Shown one piece after another: positions 45,955 through 57,933 of a DNA stretch of 64,000 nucleotides (position 1 is the stretch's first letter; each line of letters starts with the position of its first letter). The notes beneath the pieces were generated by a model. That model did no database searches and was not told the DNA's origin. It saw nothing but the letters and a program-made list of their open reading frames with translations. A program made the position numbers and the translations under genes. Source of the stretch: Ascaphus truei (lineage: Eukaryota; Chordata; Amphibia; Anura; Ascaphidae); the NCBI GenBank assembly GCA_036426205.1, contig CM071568.1, positions 116,860,311 through 116,924,310 on the forward strand, in the 5' to 3' direction.

Positions 45955-47120
45955 AAATCAGACTCTCAGACCCACTCTTGCTCAGACTCTCAGACCCACT
46001 CTCTCTCAGACCCACTCTCACACAGACTCTCAGACCCACTCAGACTCTCAGACTCACTCAGACTCTCAGACCCACTCAGACCCACTCACTCTCAGACCCA
46101 CTCACTCTCAGACCCACTCACAGACTCAGACCCACTCACAGACTCTCAGACCCACTCTCTCTCACTCTCAGACCCACTCTCACTCAGACTGTCAGACCCA
46201 CTCTCACTCAGACTGTCAGACCCACTCTCACTCAGACTGTCAGACCCACTCTCAGACTGTCAGACCCACTCTCAGACTGTCAGACCCACTCTCAGACTGT
46301 CAGACCCACTCTCAGACTGTCAGACCCACTCTCAGACTGTCAGACCCACTCTCAAGACTGTCAGACCCACTCTCAAGACTCTCAGACACACACTCTCTCT
46401 CTCTCTCTCTCTCTCAGACACACACTCTCTCTCAGACACACACACTCTCTCTCAGACACACACTCTCAGACACACTCTCTCAGACACACTCTCTCTCAGA
46501 CACACACTCTCTCTCAGACACACACTCTCTCTCAGACACACTCTCTCTCTCAGACACACTCTCTCAGACACACACTCTCTCTCAGACACACACTCTCCCT
46601 CTCTCAGACACACACTCTCCCTCTCTCAGACACACACTCTTCCTCTCTCAGACACACACTCTCCCTCTCTCAGACACACACTCTCTCTCTCTCAGACACA
46701 CACTCTCCCTCTCCCAGACACACTCTCTCCCTCTCTCAGACACACACTCTCACTCTCTCAGACACACACTCTCACTCTCTCAGACACACACTCTCACTCT
46801 CTCAGACACTCACTCTCACTCTCTCAGACACTCACTCTCACTCTCACAGACACTCTCACTCTCTCAGACACTCACACTCTCTCAGACACACACACTCTCT
46901 CAGACACACACACTCTCTCAGACACACACACTCACTCAGACACACACACTCTCTCAGACACACACACTCTCTCAGACACACACACTCTCAGACACACACT
47001 CTCTCTCAGACACACTCTCTCTCTCAGACACACACACTCTCTCCCTCAGACACACACACACACACACACTCTCTCTCAGACATACACACACTCTCTATCA
47101 GAAACACACACACTCTCTCA

Positions 47121-47158
<38 letters not shown>
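45955..47158. repeat. 1.2-kb satellite (CTCAGACACACACTCTCT)n
   Basis: It grades from CAGACTCTCAGACCCACT units through CAGACTGTCAGACCCACTCT to CTCAGACACACACTCTCTCT and ends in (CA)n. Open frames of over 400 codons run through two plus frames only because stop codons are absent from the unit. Confidence 0.95.
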
Positions 47159-47160
<2 letters not shown>

Positions 47161-47989
47161 GGGCAGTGCTGAGGGAAGGGGAGGCCCGGCATTACTGGAG
47201 GAGAGAAGGGAGGGGGGCAGTGCTGAGGGAAGGGGAGGCTTGGAAGTCACAATGAATAGAGATGGGTGTTTGTGTGTGTGTGTGTCAAATTATTAAGCAG
47301 CATTTCATTGGCTTTGATACATTAACTCTTGCTTGTAAGCAATTTCAGGAGATACTGTAGGTTAATATGAGTTGTTATAAAAGAAGTTAGGTGCTGCAGG
47401 TGTGGTCATCAAAGATGTGGCTGTGCACATTCTCTTTGTCAAATTTTGAACATTACTGGCTGGGGAAAAAAGTGAAAATAACATATCGGCTAAAAACAAA
47501 TACAAATATCTTATTTAGGGGTCAACTCGACCCTGACATACCAATTTTTTTTTATATAAGTTAAGCTCACACCTGTTAACATAAAAATCTATTTGAAGTA
47601 CACAACCAACAGCATTCAATTGACAATTGTTATGGTTGTAAATTTCAGAAAACATTCAGATGAAGATTTGCGAAGTACCCTGTAAATGGGGACAGATGTC
47701 TCATAACACATATACACGTATAGCATGTACCATTGTATGTGCTTTGGTCTCCTCTTTTAAGGTATAATTTCAAAGACTAGGTTTTAGCCAGCCTAAGAAA
47801 CGTGTAACAAATGTATAACTTGGAATGTATTCAATAAGATTTCGATGCATGATTGGCTAAAAGTCGATGACAGTATTCTGCTAATCACAGTACTCTTGAC
47901 CACTTCTGATCTTGCTGCTAAGTGTGCTAATGTTTACAATAAATACGTATACTAGCATTGACACAGATGCAAGATAATAGGTTCTTTAA
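47159..47989. other. No gene seen
   Basis: Begins with two tandem GGGGCAGTGCTGAGGGAAGG units, then unassigned AT-rich sequence. Confidence 0.4.
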
Positions 47990-48570
47990 TAATTAGTAAC
48001 ATACTTTTATAGTACATAAGGTTGGGAAAAAAAAACTATAGTATGCCCATCTGGTTCAACCTTTGTTAACTACTAATTGGGGAATTGGAGATATGCTAAT
48101 TCTATATTTATAGTGATATTGATCCAGAGGAAGACGGGGAAAAAATCCCTGTGTAACATTTGCCAATTATATCTAATTAAGTTGTCAATATTTCTTCCTG
48201 ACTCCAGTATGGCTAAATGCTCTTTCTACAGAATGTTTAACTCCTTTTGACATGTTCCTGTATAATTTTCCTTTCTAGTAAAATGCCAAACCTTTTCTTA
48301 AATATATCTACTTTATTTGCCATCACAGTCTCCATGAGGTAGTATATTCCATATTTGGACTGAACTACCTCTAAGAATCATTTTATTTTGCAGTTGGTGA
48401 AATCTAATTAGTTCTAATCTCAAGGCATAACCCTGTATCAATCTTTTGGCTGAAAGGTTCCCTCAAACTCTTTGTACTGCCTTTGGATACATTTGAAAAT
48501 AGTAAACATATCCCATTTTAGATGCCTCTATTTGAACAATCCTAATTTGGATAGTCTTTCCTTGCATTTC
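47990..48570 (-). pseudogene. CR1-type LINE, ORF2 C-terminus and 3' end
   Basis: The minus strand preserves, with frameshifts, the carboxy-terminal signature of CR1/Jockey-clade ORF2. ERLSKLGLF is followed by a diverged RHLKWDMFTIFK (family form RRLRGDLI..YK), then a Q-rich YKE segment. The remainder is decayed 3' end. No reverse transcriptase core is attached. Assigned by pattern recognition against the family, not alignment. Confidence 0.65.
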
Positions 48571-49739
48571 TTGAAAAAAAGAACACACTTTGTCTTTTTC
48601 ACTGCATCATATCGGGTCAATGTATTAAGATGCATGGCTCCAATTTTTCTCCGCTAGAGTTAGGAGTGTTGATGGCAAACTTTATTGTACATACTGATAG
48701 CGCAGAATATTGCATTATAGTGCAGAATATCACAGAGTGTTCATAGCATTCAATGTCACTGATATCACAGAATATAACAGCGGTATACATCTGTACAGTA
48801 TACCAGGTTCGTGTTCACTTCTGGTTCCACGAGGCCTCAGCCAAATGTAAGACGCAAGATCTTCATACATATGCTGCTGGTACAAAGCGACACAGATGAA
48901 ACTTTTTTCTCTGTGTTTTGGAGCAAACTGCATCATCTTGATAAATAGCCCTGTATGTGTATGTTAAGATTCGGGTCCGAAAGAACAACTTTAGTTAGAC
49001 CAGGATCTGCACTTTTCCTTTTCAGGCTTTAAAGAGGGTTTTTTTTTTGCATTTTTTTGTTTAAAATAATAATAATAAAAAAAATATATGCTGAGGAGTA
49101 TTTACTAGGTTTATTAAATTGGTATCTAGCACTGACTTGGTACAGTAAATAACCCTAAAGGACTCAAGCACAGATCAGATGATGTATACCTGAATTAATA
49201 ATGGTCCCTATAGACAGTATGGTTGCAGTGATATGAGCAGTTTCCCAGGAAATTGATCCAATACTCCCAAGATAAGATGAAAGACTAGAAGAGTAGAAAG
49301 TGATTTTTAAATCCTGCTATTTTTAAAGCAACAGTCCAAGCTGCTGTTTTTTAATTTTTTTTCTCCATTTAATATGTGCATCAATACAATCCCCACAATG
49401 ATAAGAAATTAGCTAAGTTGCCGATCGATCGATCCATTCTCCTGCGATCGATCAGCGAAGATTTGGCTCGGGGGTTCACTAAATGACTGCAGAGGCGTAT
49501 TGACTCAGTATCTGTGACTTTGTAAATGGTTGCTATAGAAAAAAAGGCTTGTTACATTATAATACATTAAAAATCTTCTTTCAAAACTAAAGCTGTCTCA
49601 CATTTTAATCTGGTCTGTAACTTTTTCATATGTGTTGGCAGAATTCCTACCTACAGTAATTTTTCTCTATGTCTTAATGGCTTTTTATGTAGTGGAGGTT
49701 GTGTCTCTGGTTCTCCCCGCACCCCCATACAATTGTCTC
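48571..49739. other. No gene seen; one shared repeat
   Basis: 49408-49545 is the partner of 37916-38060. The rest is unassigned AT-rich sequence. Confidence 0.4.
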
Positions 49740-50696
49740 CTTCACATCACATAGAAACATAGAATTTGATGGCTAATAAGAACCACTTGGACCATCTACC
49801 CATGTTCCTATATGTTGTAAAACCTCAGACTCTATTTACAACTTGGCTTTAATTTATCTTTAAGTTAGCCTTATATCTATCCCAATCATTTTTTTTATTT
49901 CCTTACTGTATTGGCCTCTACCAACCACTGTACCAACTCCACAAATCTTTCTATGAAGAAGTACTTTGTTACATTTCCCCTGAGCCTGTCACCGTTCACC
50001 TTCACAATATGACCTCCTGTTTTAGGATTTCAGTTTCTCTGACATATGCTTCCCTCCTCTATTTTGTTTATAACCTCTATATATTTGAAAGTTTATACCG
50101 TATGTATATATTTGAGTTCTCTCCTCTCCATTCTTTCCCCAATCTCTACATATTCAAGTATTTTAGTCTTTCCGGACACGTATTTTTTATTTAATTTTTT
50201 TAGTAAACCATGCATCATTTTTTCAGCCCTTCTTTGCACAATCTCTCATTTATTTATATCCTTCTGGAGATACGGACTCCCCAATGATCTTTTAAAGTGG
50301 CATCACTACCTATCTCTTTCATTGCTTTGTTATATTGCTTGCCTACTTCTAAGTCAGCTAAAATAATGACTCCGGTCCCTTCCCTGTTTTGTAGTTATTA
50401 TAGTGCCATTAATCCTGTATTCTGGATTTCTGTGACCCAGAAATCCATAATTTTGCACTTGTTTGCATTATATTGTTGGTTCCACACTCTAGACCATTCT
50501 TCTAATCTACCTAAATTATTAATTATTTTGTTAACTTCCAGGGATGTCAACCCTATTGTGATCTCTGTGTTATCTGCAAAAAAAAATGCATTCTTGCCTT
50601 CGAGAACATTTGTTATATAACAAATGAAGATATTAAAGAACACAGGTCCCAGTATAGATTCCTAAGGTACTCCACTGGTCACTTTCCCCTCTTCTT

Positions 50697-50943
50697 AGGC
50701 CACGCTTAAAGTGCGCGCAACGGTGACGCAACGGATGAAAGTTGTATTTCGCTTTGCAGCGACGTCGCAAGCGACCTGGCCATTGATTGGTTCAGAGGCT
50801 GTCACATTTGACCGGCTTCCAAATTTCGCGCCACCACGTCGCTCCCGTCGCGACGTGCTTACTATAAGCGCACACGACGGCGGCAATACATTTGTTTTGC
50901 CGCGATGTCACGTCGCCGTTGCCGGCACTATAAGCGCAGCCTA
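50697..50943. mobile_element. GC-rich TIR MITE inserted in CR1 RT
   Basis: TTAGGCCACGCTTAAAGTGC on the left and (reverse complement) TTAGGCTGCGCTTATAGTGC on the right. TA flanks both sides. CpG-rich interior. It separates two adjacent RT blocks of the LINE. Confidence 0.8.
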
Positions 50944-51391
50944 AATGTACTCCATATACCACAACTCTCTGTCGCCTGTGCCTTAATGTTACCAATGTCT
51001 ATTCATTCAATCACCTTACAATCCAATGCCAAGCATTGCAACTTTTTTATTTATGTGGAACAGTGTCAGAGTCGTTACTAAAATCTAGATATGCTACATC
51101 TACTGACTCACCCCAACCTATTATCTTAGTCACCCAGTCAAAAAAATGTTTGAGGTGTGTTTGATATCATCTCCCCAGTAAATCCATGCTGCTTGGCATC
51201 TTGTAAAATTCAACAACTCTTTCTTTCAGCAATGTTTCCATACATTTTCCCACTACTGACATCAGGCCTGCTGGCCTGTAGCCTCTTCCCTACTCAGGCA
51301 TTTGGGAAATAGGACTAAACTTCCTCTTCTACAGTCATCTGTAGCTATATTTGTGTAGCCATGTGTAAAAATGGTGTACATCTCTTTCTCA

Positions 51392-52138
51392 TGCTGGCAG
51401 TAAGCCTGGTAAGTATGCAGGATTGCCGGCAACAATCATGGAGGTTTGCCCTCAAACCCTGGTGAGGTGTCATATGTAACAAAGGAAGTGACAACATGCT
51501 TTGTGTCCACTTTTAGTGACGCAAAGGTGTGTCTGTTTCTGGAGTCTATATAAGACACAGCACTTCCTAAAGTTAGGAGTTCTGTTCTTATGTTCCTGAG
51601 TGGAGTGTCTGCAGCAGATCATAGCTGTCAGAGTCACGTGCAGGCTGACTACACACTGTGTCCAGGGACCTGGCACAGATGGTGATCTCCCTTAGGGGAG
51701 AGGTGAACCAACTATTGAGAGAGAGGAGGAACCTTCGGAAGGGGGGTACTTCAACAAGATGAGCGGCTAAGCACGACTGCTATGAGGGGCAGTCTGCCTA
51801 GAAAGATGCCAATAAATATATCATGGTTCACAAGATCCTTTCTTTGTGAGTGTGGAGTCATTCAGCAGGAGGAGGCACCTAGAAGGAGTTTCCTATCAGA
51901 TACATCCCCCTGCGGCCGCAGAGATCCTGATGGGGTGGAGGCGCTGCATCGAATGTGAGTAGGACTCCAAGCACACTACCCCAGATGCCTTTCATGGGGA
52001 TATTCCCCATACCAACCAAGCGGGAGATTCAGGAGTCCTGTTGCCAGCAGGTGCACAACACATCACACATCCATGTAATTGGGGGATTTTCTTACATATG
52101 GGTCAGGACCAGAAGGGCCCAGGGAAAACACCGTTACA
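51392..52138 (+). mobile_element. LTR, plus orientation
   Basis: TGCTGGCAGTAAGCCTGG to CACCGTTACA, with TATATAA at about 51547 and AATAAA at 51811. It is the same family as 52324-53125. It interrupts a CR1 LINE. The 5-bp flanks do not match. Confidence 0.75.
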
Positions 52139-52323
52139 TTTGTTAATAGTGACTGCTTTTGAAATAGTTCTATTAATGGTGTTCCCCTAAGCTCTTTTAA
52201 TATCCTTCAATGTGTGTAGTCTGGTCCCACTGACTTATCCACTTTCAGTTTTGAAATTTCCATTAGTACTTCTCCTCTGTAAGTAGACATTGCAAAGCTT
52301 TCTCTCTCTATCACCTATGTAGA

Positions 52324-53125
52324 TGTAACGGGTATTCCCTCCTGTCTGACGCACCCAATCTCACATTGGCCCATGTGGTCTAACCGGTCCCCATTACACG
52401 ATGGTGTATGGTGGTGCACCTGCAGGTAACAGGACTCCTGAGTCTCCCGCACGATGGTATTCGGGGATGTCATCAGGAACAGGTAGCTGAGGTAGTGGGT
52501 GCGAGTCCTACCTATATCATGTGCAGCGCCTCCACCTCCACCTCAGGATCTATGCTTCCACAGGGAGATGGTCCTGGTGAGGAACGCCTTCTCGGTGGTG
52601 ACCTCCACTGCAGAGTAATCTCACACTCACACAGTGGGGGTATCTTTGAACAGGGCATCTTTATTGATGTACTCGATGAAGTAGACTGCCCCGGGCAGCT
52701 TTCAGCTCTAGCCGCACATTTCTCCGTGCTGTCCCTTTGCCAGGTACTGCCCTCCCAATTGGAGTGGGATCCCCTCTCCTCGTAGGGAGATCACCCCTGC
52801 GCCAGGTCCCTGGACACAGTGTGGCCTTGACAGGCTTGATCTGGAAACCAGTGCCACTAGTTACAGCACTAGTGGGCACAAAGCTATCCTGCAATCCCTT
52901 TCACAGGAATTCACAGGAGCCAAACACTTTAGCAACAACAACCCTAACTTGACAGTGTTGTGCCTTATATACCTCAGGGGGCAGACACATCTCTGATGTC
53001 ACTAACCAGGGACTCAGAGCATGCAGCCACTCCCATCCATACATAGGGCACCTCACCAGGGTGTGAGGGAAAACCTCCATAACTACTGCTGGCATTCCTG
53101 TACTTACCAGGGTTTACTGCCAACA
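52324..53125 (-). mobile_element. LTR, minus orientation, partner of 51392-52138
   Basis: Its reverse complement runs TGTTGGCAGTAAACCCTGG to ATACCCGTTACA and shares GTCCAGGGACCTGGC, GAGGCGCTGCA and GGAGTCCTGTT with the plus copy. No internal retroelement sequence lies between or beside them. Confidence 0.75.
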
Positions 53126-53560
53126 GGGAAGATGTCTGCAGTCCATTATTATGCATGGCTACATAGAGTAAACGCTGCTCCAGGGACTGGCAGTGGGCTT
53201 CCCCCAGCTCACAGAAGACATGGGAAGAAGATGGGCAGCAATATTGCTGAGGTAGCACAGTAGGAACTCTCCTTTTACTGTAGACTGATTATGAGGAGCT
53301 GTGCAGGCCCTATATCCCTACTCCCCTCCCTTTGAACGAAGTGAACATGCAACACTTTTTGGGGAACCTATTCCTCAGCTTTAGCCTTGCCAGGCTGCCC
53401 ACCAGTGCAGAGGCAGAGCTAGTAAACTGGAGGCCCCAGTGTAAGAATATATTTTTGGACCCTCAACGGGAAGTGCTTAGCCTCAATAATCCTGCAACCT
53501 CCTCTTCCTGAGCCCTCAGTTTATGATCACTGCTTATGTCGGAACTCCAGACAAGCAGAT
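53126..53560. other. No gene seen
   Basis: Unassigned; possibly more of the neighbouring LTR element. Confidence 0.35.
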
Positions 53561-53800
53561 TATTGATAATGGAGAACACACCCCAAACTGAATGGCCCAG
53601 GAGGGGTTTTAATGGTATTGCAAGCACACCCCAAAGATATTTTAATATCACGTTATGTATCCAATCTGGTGCCATTGACTTGTCCATTTTCAGTTTTAAA
53701 GTTTCCAGTAGGACTTTTTCCTCAGTAAATCGTGCCCATTTCCTTTTTATCCGATTAATCTCTTTCATTAAAATGCTCTCTTTTAGCACAATCTACCCTC
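53560..53800 (-). pseudogene. CR1-type LINE fragment, pre-RT block
   Basis: The minus strand reads FTEEKVLLETLKLKMDKSMA followed by PDWIHNVILKYL, a diverged form of the LINE block that ends in K-S-x-GPDGI upstream of the RT fingers. The same block occurs independently at 52200-52270, so this is a second copy. Confidence 0.7.
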
Positions 53801-55045
53801 TTCAGACATTTTAGCAACATTTCAAGTCGTAAATTTCTCACGTAGAGACCAATACTATTTATAGTCATGCAGATGTGAAAGATTGCTTTATATCTGGGAC
53901 ATTTCTTAAGGGTTATGTTAGTGTACAATAAATTACGATCTCAGCCACATCACAAAATTCAACTAGATCTGATATAAAAATAAATAAATAAAACATTAGT
54001 AGCACTAATATTACTGCATCTAATTGCTTTTCCACGTATCATTGTAAGACCCTTTGGTGATGGGGCTAAAAAGCATGTAGGTGACTTACTAGTGCAGGTA
54101 CTTCTGTAAACATTATAAGTGGCTACATTAGGAATGTGATTAATACTTTCTGTGCCAGTACACATTCACTCCAGCACACTAGGGCCCATGGTGATAGTGA
54201 AATGAAGAAGCAGCGGATCTCTGTTTATGTCAGCTTCCAGCTTTAGACTTTCACCCTCCTCCTTGTAATTGATTTCTGTAAGCACAATGTAAGCAGAAAC
54301 AGTCTTTCCTTCGGTCAGAAAAGGTTTGATTACCACTATCAAATGATAACTGACCTTACTGCCTGCATATAACTTCTAAATACTCACTCTGTTTTCTTCT
54401 GTAAAAAGTGACCAACCTAAAATACCCAAATGTTGGAGTTGTGTCTTTGCAGCACTTGTTTCCCATGAGTAAAAACTCATCATGAGAACTGATAAAAATT
54501 ATAAAAAAAAAACAAGTGCAGTGCTTGTTTCATCATCTTATGCCAAAGTATCACTTGAGAATAACTTTAAACCACAAAAAAAAGGTTTGTCTTTTAAACT
54601 GATTAATGGACTGAATCTGAAGTTTGATACTTTGTTGGCAGCAGGAAGTAGTGCAGTATTCTTTGTTCAATGTACTCCAAATACCATTCCCTAGGAATAT
54701 GAGGGCAACAGCTAAGCCAGCACCACAATTTTAAAGTGGTAAAAAAAAGCACCAGCTTTAAAGAAACTTGACCAGCTTTACTTCTGCCAAACTGGAGCAG
54801 CACACACGTAATACAAAGAATGTTCTCAGCGTTACATTGGCACCCGTTTAATGATACTCAGATTATCGGATAAAAGAGCTGTTAGTTCTCATTGGTAACA
54901 CGTGACTTCCTGGTTGTTCAGTGAAACTATGTGGTGGCACTCAACTTCCTAAAATAAAGCGCATACTCATTTTGATATTAGACAGATTATAGTTATAGAT
55001 GCCTACAATATTCATAATCCTAACCTACAGTTCAATAATATAACC
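53801..55045. other. No gene seen
   Basis: Unassigned AT-rich sequence; small open frames show no domain. Confidence 0.4.
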
Positions 55046-55238
55046 CAGTGTTTTTTAACCAGGGTTCCCCGGGCATCCCCCTATAGGGCTCACTGCAATT
55101 TTCTGGTCATTTGAAAATTCTATCAAATACAAAATAATTTACAATGGATCTGATATCAGACGTGCTGTTAAAGAGGGTTGGGGGTTCCTCAGAATTTCAC
55201 TTAGGGTTCCTTCACCAAAAAAAGGTTGGAAACCACTG
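55046..55238. mobile_element. hAT MITE with exact 8-bp TSD
   Basis: CAGTGTTTTTTAACCAGGGT and (reverse complement) CAGTGGTTTCCAACCTTTTT are TIRs. ATATAACC is duplicated at 55038-55045 and 55239-55246. 193 bp, non-coding. Confidence 0.92.
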
Positions 55239-55246
55239 ATATAACC

Positions 55247-56727
55247 ATACAATTCAACGGAACAACTATGTATTTTAACATTTCCAAACCTAGCAAAGCC
55301 AAAGAAACTTTTTAAATTATACTGAAACAAAATTACCAAACCAAGCATTATGCTACTGCAGTATTCAGACAAAAATTATCACAAAGTCAGAAAGTAATCG
55401 TAGCTCCAATTACGGGTGAATGTTTAATCTTTCATCCAGTCCCTATATGGGTTTATGGAAATTTAAATATATGTTGAACAAACCCCGTAATGTTCAGAGT
55501 ACCAAAACAAGGAATATTTTATATTTTTTGCCGATACAATGCAATATATGAAACTTGTTGTGTCATTTTGTTAATTAACTTTTTAACCTCTGGGGGACTT
55601 TTACATTTTTGTTGTGATCATTGGTGACAGTTTTAGCTAGATGATATATGGTTGCAATTGCTATTAATCATCGTTGGAGTTTGCAGCCGCTGCAACCTCT
55701 CTCCTGAGAGAATAAATCTCTTAATAGACTTCTCCATTCACTTGTGTGTACCAGGATCTACTGATGAAGAGGGGAGGGGTAAAAAGAAAACTCAAAAACA
55801 GGGTACAGTATGGAATTGCTAGTGTAGTACCTGCGAAAAGGGTTACCTTGACGTGGTTACATGCTTGAAATGTTTTATTGAAGGATTGAACTTAATGAGC
55901 CATAGAAGAATACATTGAGAAAAATCAGATAGTAATGAACTATATAATTTGTCTTATTGGATGTAGCATTGGGCTTTTTTTTGTATATTGCTTTAAGTCT
56001 GACAGTAATTGTAATATTGTAATGACAATTAAAGCTTTCTAAATAATCCAATTACACTAATGAGTTGTTTTTTCAAATTGTTTACATTTTGCTTTTTGTT
56101 GGACTCCCTTGTTAAGTTTGAGACACTGAATAGCTCCCAAATCTTTATTTTATGTTATTTGTTTTTAATTGGAATCAGGTTTTTGGGGCATACATTTGCT
56201 AACCTATGACACATATCCTAAAAAAAAGGAACTAAGTCATAAAAAATAAAAAAATGTTTTCAATCGCTGAATGTTTCCATTCCAGCTTCTTATTGGAATC
56301 TCACTTCTATTTCTAAATCAGGCTTTCCTTTATTAGAGCAATCAAAGTTTGAGAAAAACAATATGTGCTATTATCACTTCACAGTTTTCAGGGGGAAAAA
56401 ATGCCCTCCAACAAAATCATTGCAGTGATCAGTAAATTAGGAGACTGTCACCTTATTAATTAATCCTCACACCCAGTGCCTATTTTTTTTTTACTTTCTG
56501 GATATAAAGAAACATTGGAGGTTAGTACAGTATCTCCAAGGAAGAGGCATCAGATCCACAAAACTTCATTAGGCTGTTTGTCATAAGATTATCCACAATT
56601 AACAATACTTCTAAGACTATCCACTAACGATTACCTAGAGTGAACCAGTAAAATAGCATATTGACAATTTTTGACGGATGTTTGGTTTACGCTTCTACAA
56701 ATCAGATGCTAATGAACTGTTAGCCTG
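55247..56727. other. No gene seen
   Basis: Unassigned AT-rich DNA; 55845-55890 (TTGACGTGGTTACATGCTTG) resembles the ACG-core short repeats. Confidence 0.4.
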
Positions 56728-57035
56728 AGGCCTCGTCCAGGGTGGCGCTGAGCGAGCGGGCGCGCTCACGCTCGCCACTATGAGACACATTGCGACAATG
56801 TGTGTGGCCAGCGTCAGCGGGCGGGCTTGCCTGCTTGGCGCTTAGCTGCTTGCCGAGCAAGCAAATTTGAATTTGCTGCTCGCAAGCGCATCATGTGAGC
56901 GGTTCGCCCAATCAGGGCGAACCAGCTCTGTGACGTCGTGGCCATGCCCCCAGACGCGCACGCTCCTAGCCGGCCACAATTTGCCCGGCCGAGCAGGGCA
57001 CAGTGCGCCCATTCCCTACCTGGCCGAGGCCTAAC
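56728..57035. mobile_element. GC-rich MITE, uninterrupted copy
   Basis: CTGAGGCCTCGTCCAGGGTG at the left and (reverse complement) GTTAGGCCTCGGCCAGG at the right. The interior has GACACATTGCGACAATGTGT and GCGGTTCGCCCAATCAGGGC. It is the intact counterpart of 8420-8885. Confidence 0.75.
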
Positions 57036-57178
57036 ATCGCAGATCCATGATAGCCTGTTAATGTTTGTGCAGGGAAATAATGGTACAATAAATCGGTCAC
57101 ACCAAAGTAGCTTTTACTCACAGGAAGACCATAGTTATCATAACGTTATTTCCGTGAATTGTCTCTAATGACACCGGC

Positions 57179-57308
57179 AGCTGGATATCTGTGGTTGCCA
57201 CACTATTCTAATAAAGTCTTACACAAGAAATGTTAGAATAAATAAACAGTTTATTATGCTAAAATTTATTGTGTAAGACTGCAGTGCGGCAACAGAAGAT
57301 ATCCAGCT
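57179..57308. repeat. Foldback sequence
   Basis: AGCTGGATATCTGTGGTTGC and AAGTCTTACACAA on the left mirror TTGTGTAAGACT and GGCAACAGAAGATATCCAGC on the right. Confidence 0.75.
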
Positions 57309-57488
57309 CCAAGTTTAACTACGCGGTAGAAGTGGGATCCCGGACACTCTTCAACTGCCAGCACCTTACAAAGAAAAACTACACCCACTGTAATTATCTA
57401 AACGGAGTGCGGTAGATCTAAAACCTTTATCCTGCCTCTAATAACAAAGGCAGCTATCAAGTGATACTCTAATAAATTGTTTGGGCAT

Positions 57489-57933
57489 TGTGACAGGGGC
57501 AAGCCTGTTTTCAACAGTTAGAGCTGTTGGGTGTTAGTCAGGTAATGGTTAATCCCTGCCTGGAGGAAGGCAGGACAACTAACAAGCACAGTTGACTCTA
57601 GAAACGGGTTTAAAAGGCAGGAGAGGGAACTGTTTCTCTGTCTCTCGCTGTCTGCGTACAGACCACACGTGTATGTCCTTGATTCCTAGTGACAACAGCC
57701 ATATGTACATGTTGCAGATGCATAGAGACACCCGGTAACTATATAGATGTCTATAGATGTATATGGACTTTCATCCGCTGGTGATGTTGGTTTTTGGTCT
57801 AAGAAAAGCCTGGACTTTCTTTTGCTAGAAAAAAAACCTGTACTTTATGTTGCTAAAGCTTCAGCTGAATAATAGCTTATGTTATTTTCGCAAATCAAGT
57901 CTCCTGTATTCACCTCTGCATGCATCGCCTACA
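57489..57933 (+). mobile_element. Solo LTR with near-matching TSD
   Basis: TGTGACAGGGGCAAGCCTG to TCGCCTACA, flanked by GGCAT (57484-57488) and GGCAC (57934-57938). No internal sequence attached. Confidence 0.7.

Larger units (their letters stand above)
49740..52323 (-). pseudogene. CR1-type LINE, RT to 3' end, interrupted twice
   Basis: In minus order: LKVDKSVGPD (52200s, upstream RT block), LMSVVGKCMETLLKERVVEF (51300s), VDVAYLDFS and DTVPHK (RT motif A, 51030-51100), and RHRRQRVVVYG (50960s). Then, after an interruption, ESILGPVFFNIFI, FADN in place of the catalytic FADD, and RLEEWS followed by NANKCKIMDFW (50440-50670). A decayed C-terminus and a 3' tail with GGTTCTTATTAGCCATCAAA to about 49740 follow. 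The MITE at 50697-50943 and the LTR at 51392-52138 are inserted in it. Several stops and frameshifts make it non-functional. Clade assignment from RT motifs is good. Confidence 0.8.

Noticed and set aside
45880..47255. Plus-strand open frames of 430 and 456 codons
   Set aside because: They run entirely through the CTCAGACACA satellite; composition is Ser/Leu/Asp/Thr/His repeats in two frames at once, so they are not genes.
52408..52785. 125-codon plus frame
   Set aside because: It falls within the antisense of a solo LTR; no domain and not kept in the partner LTR.
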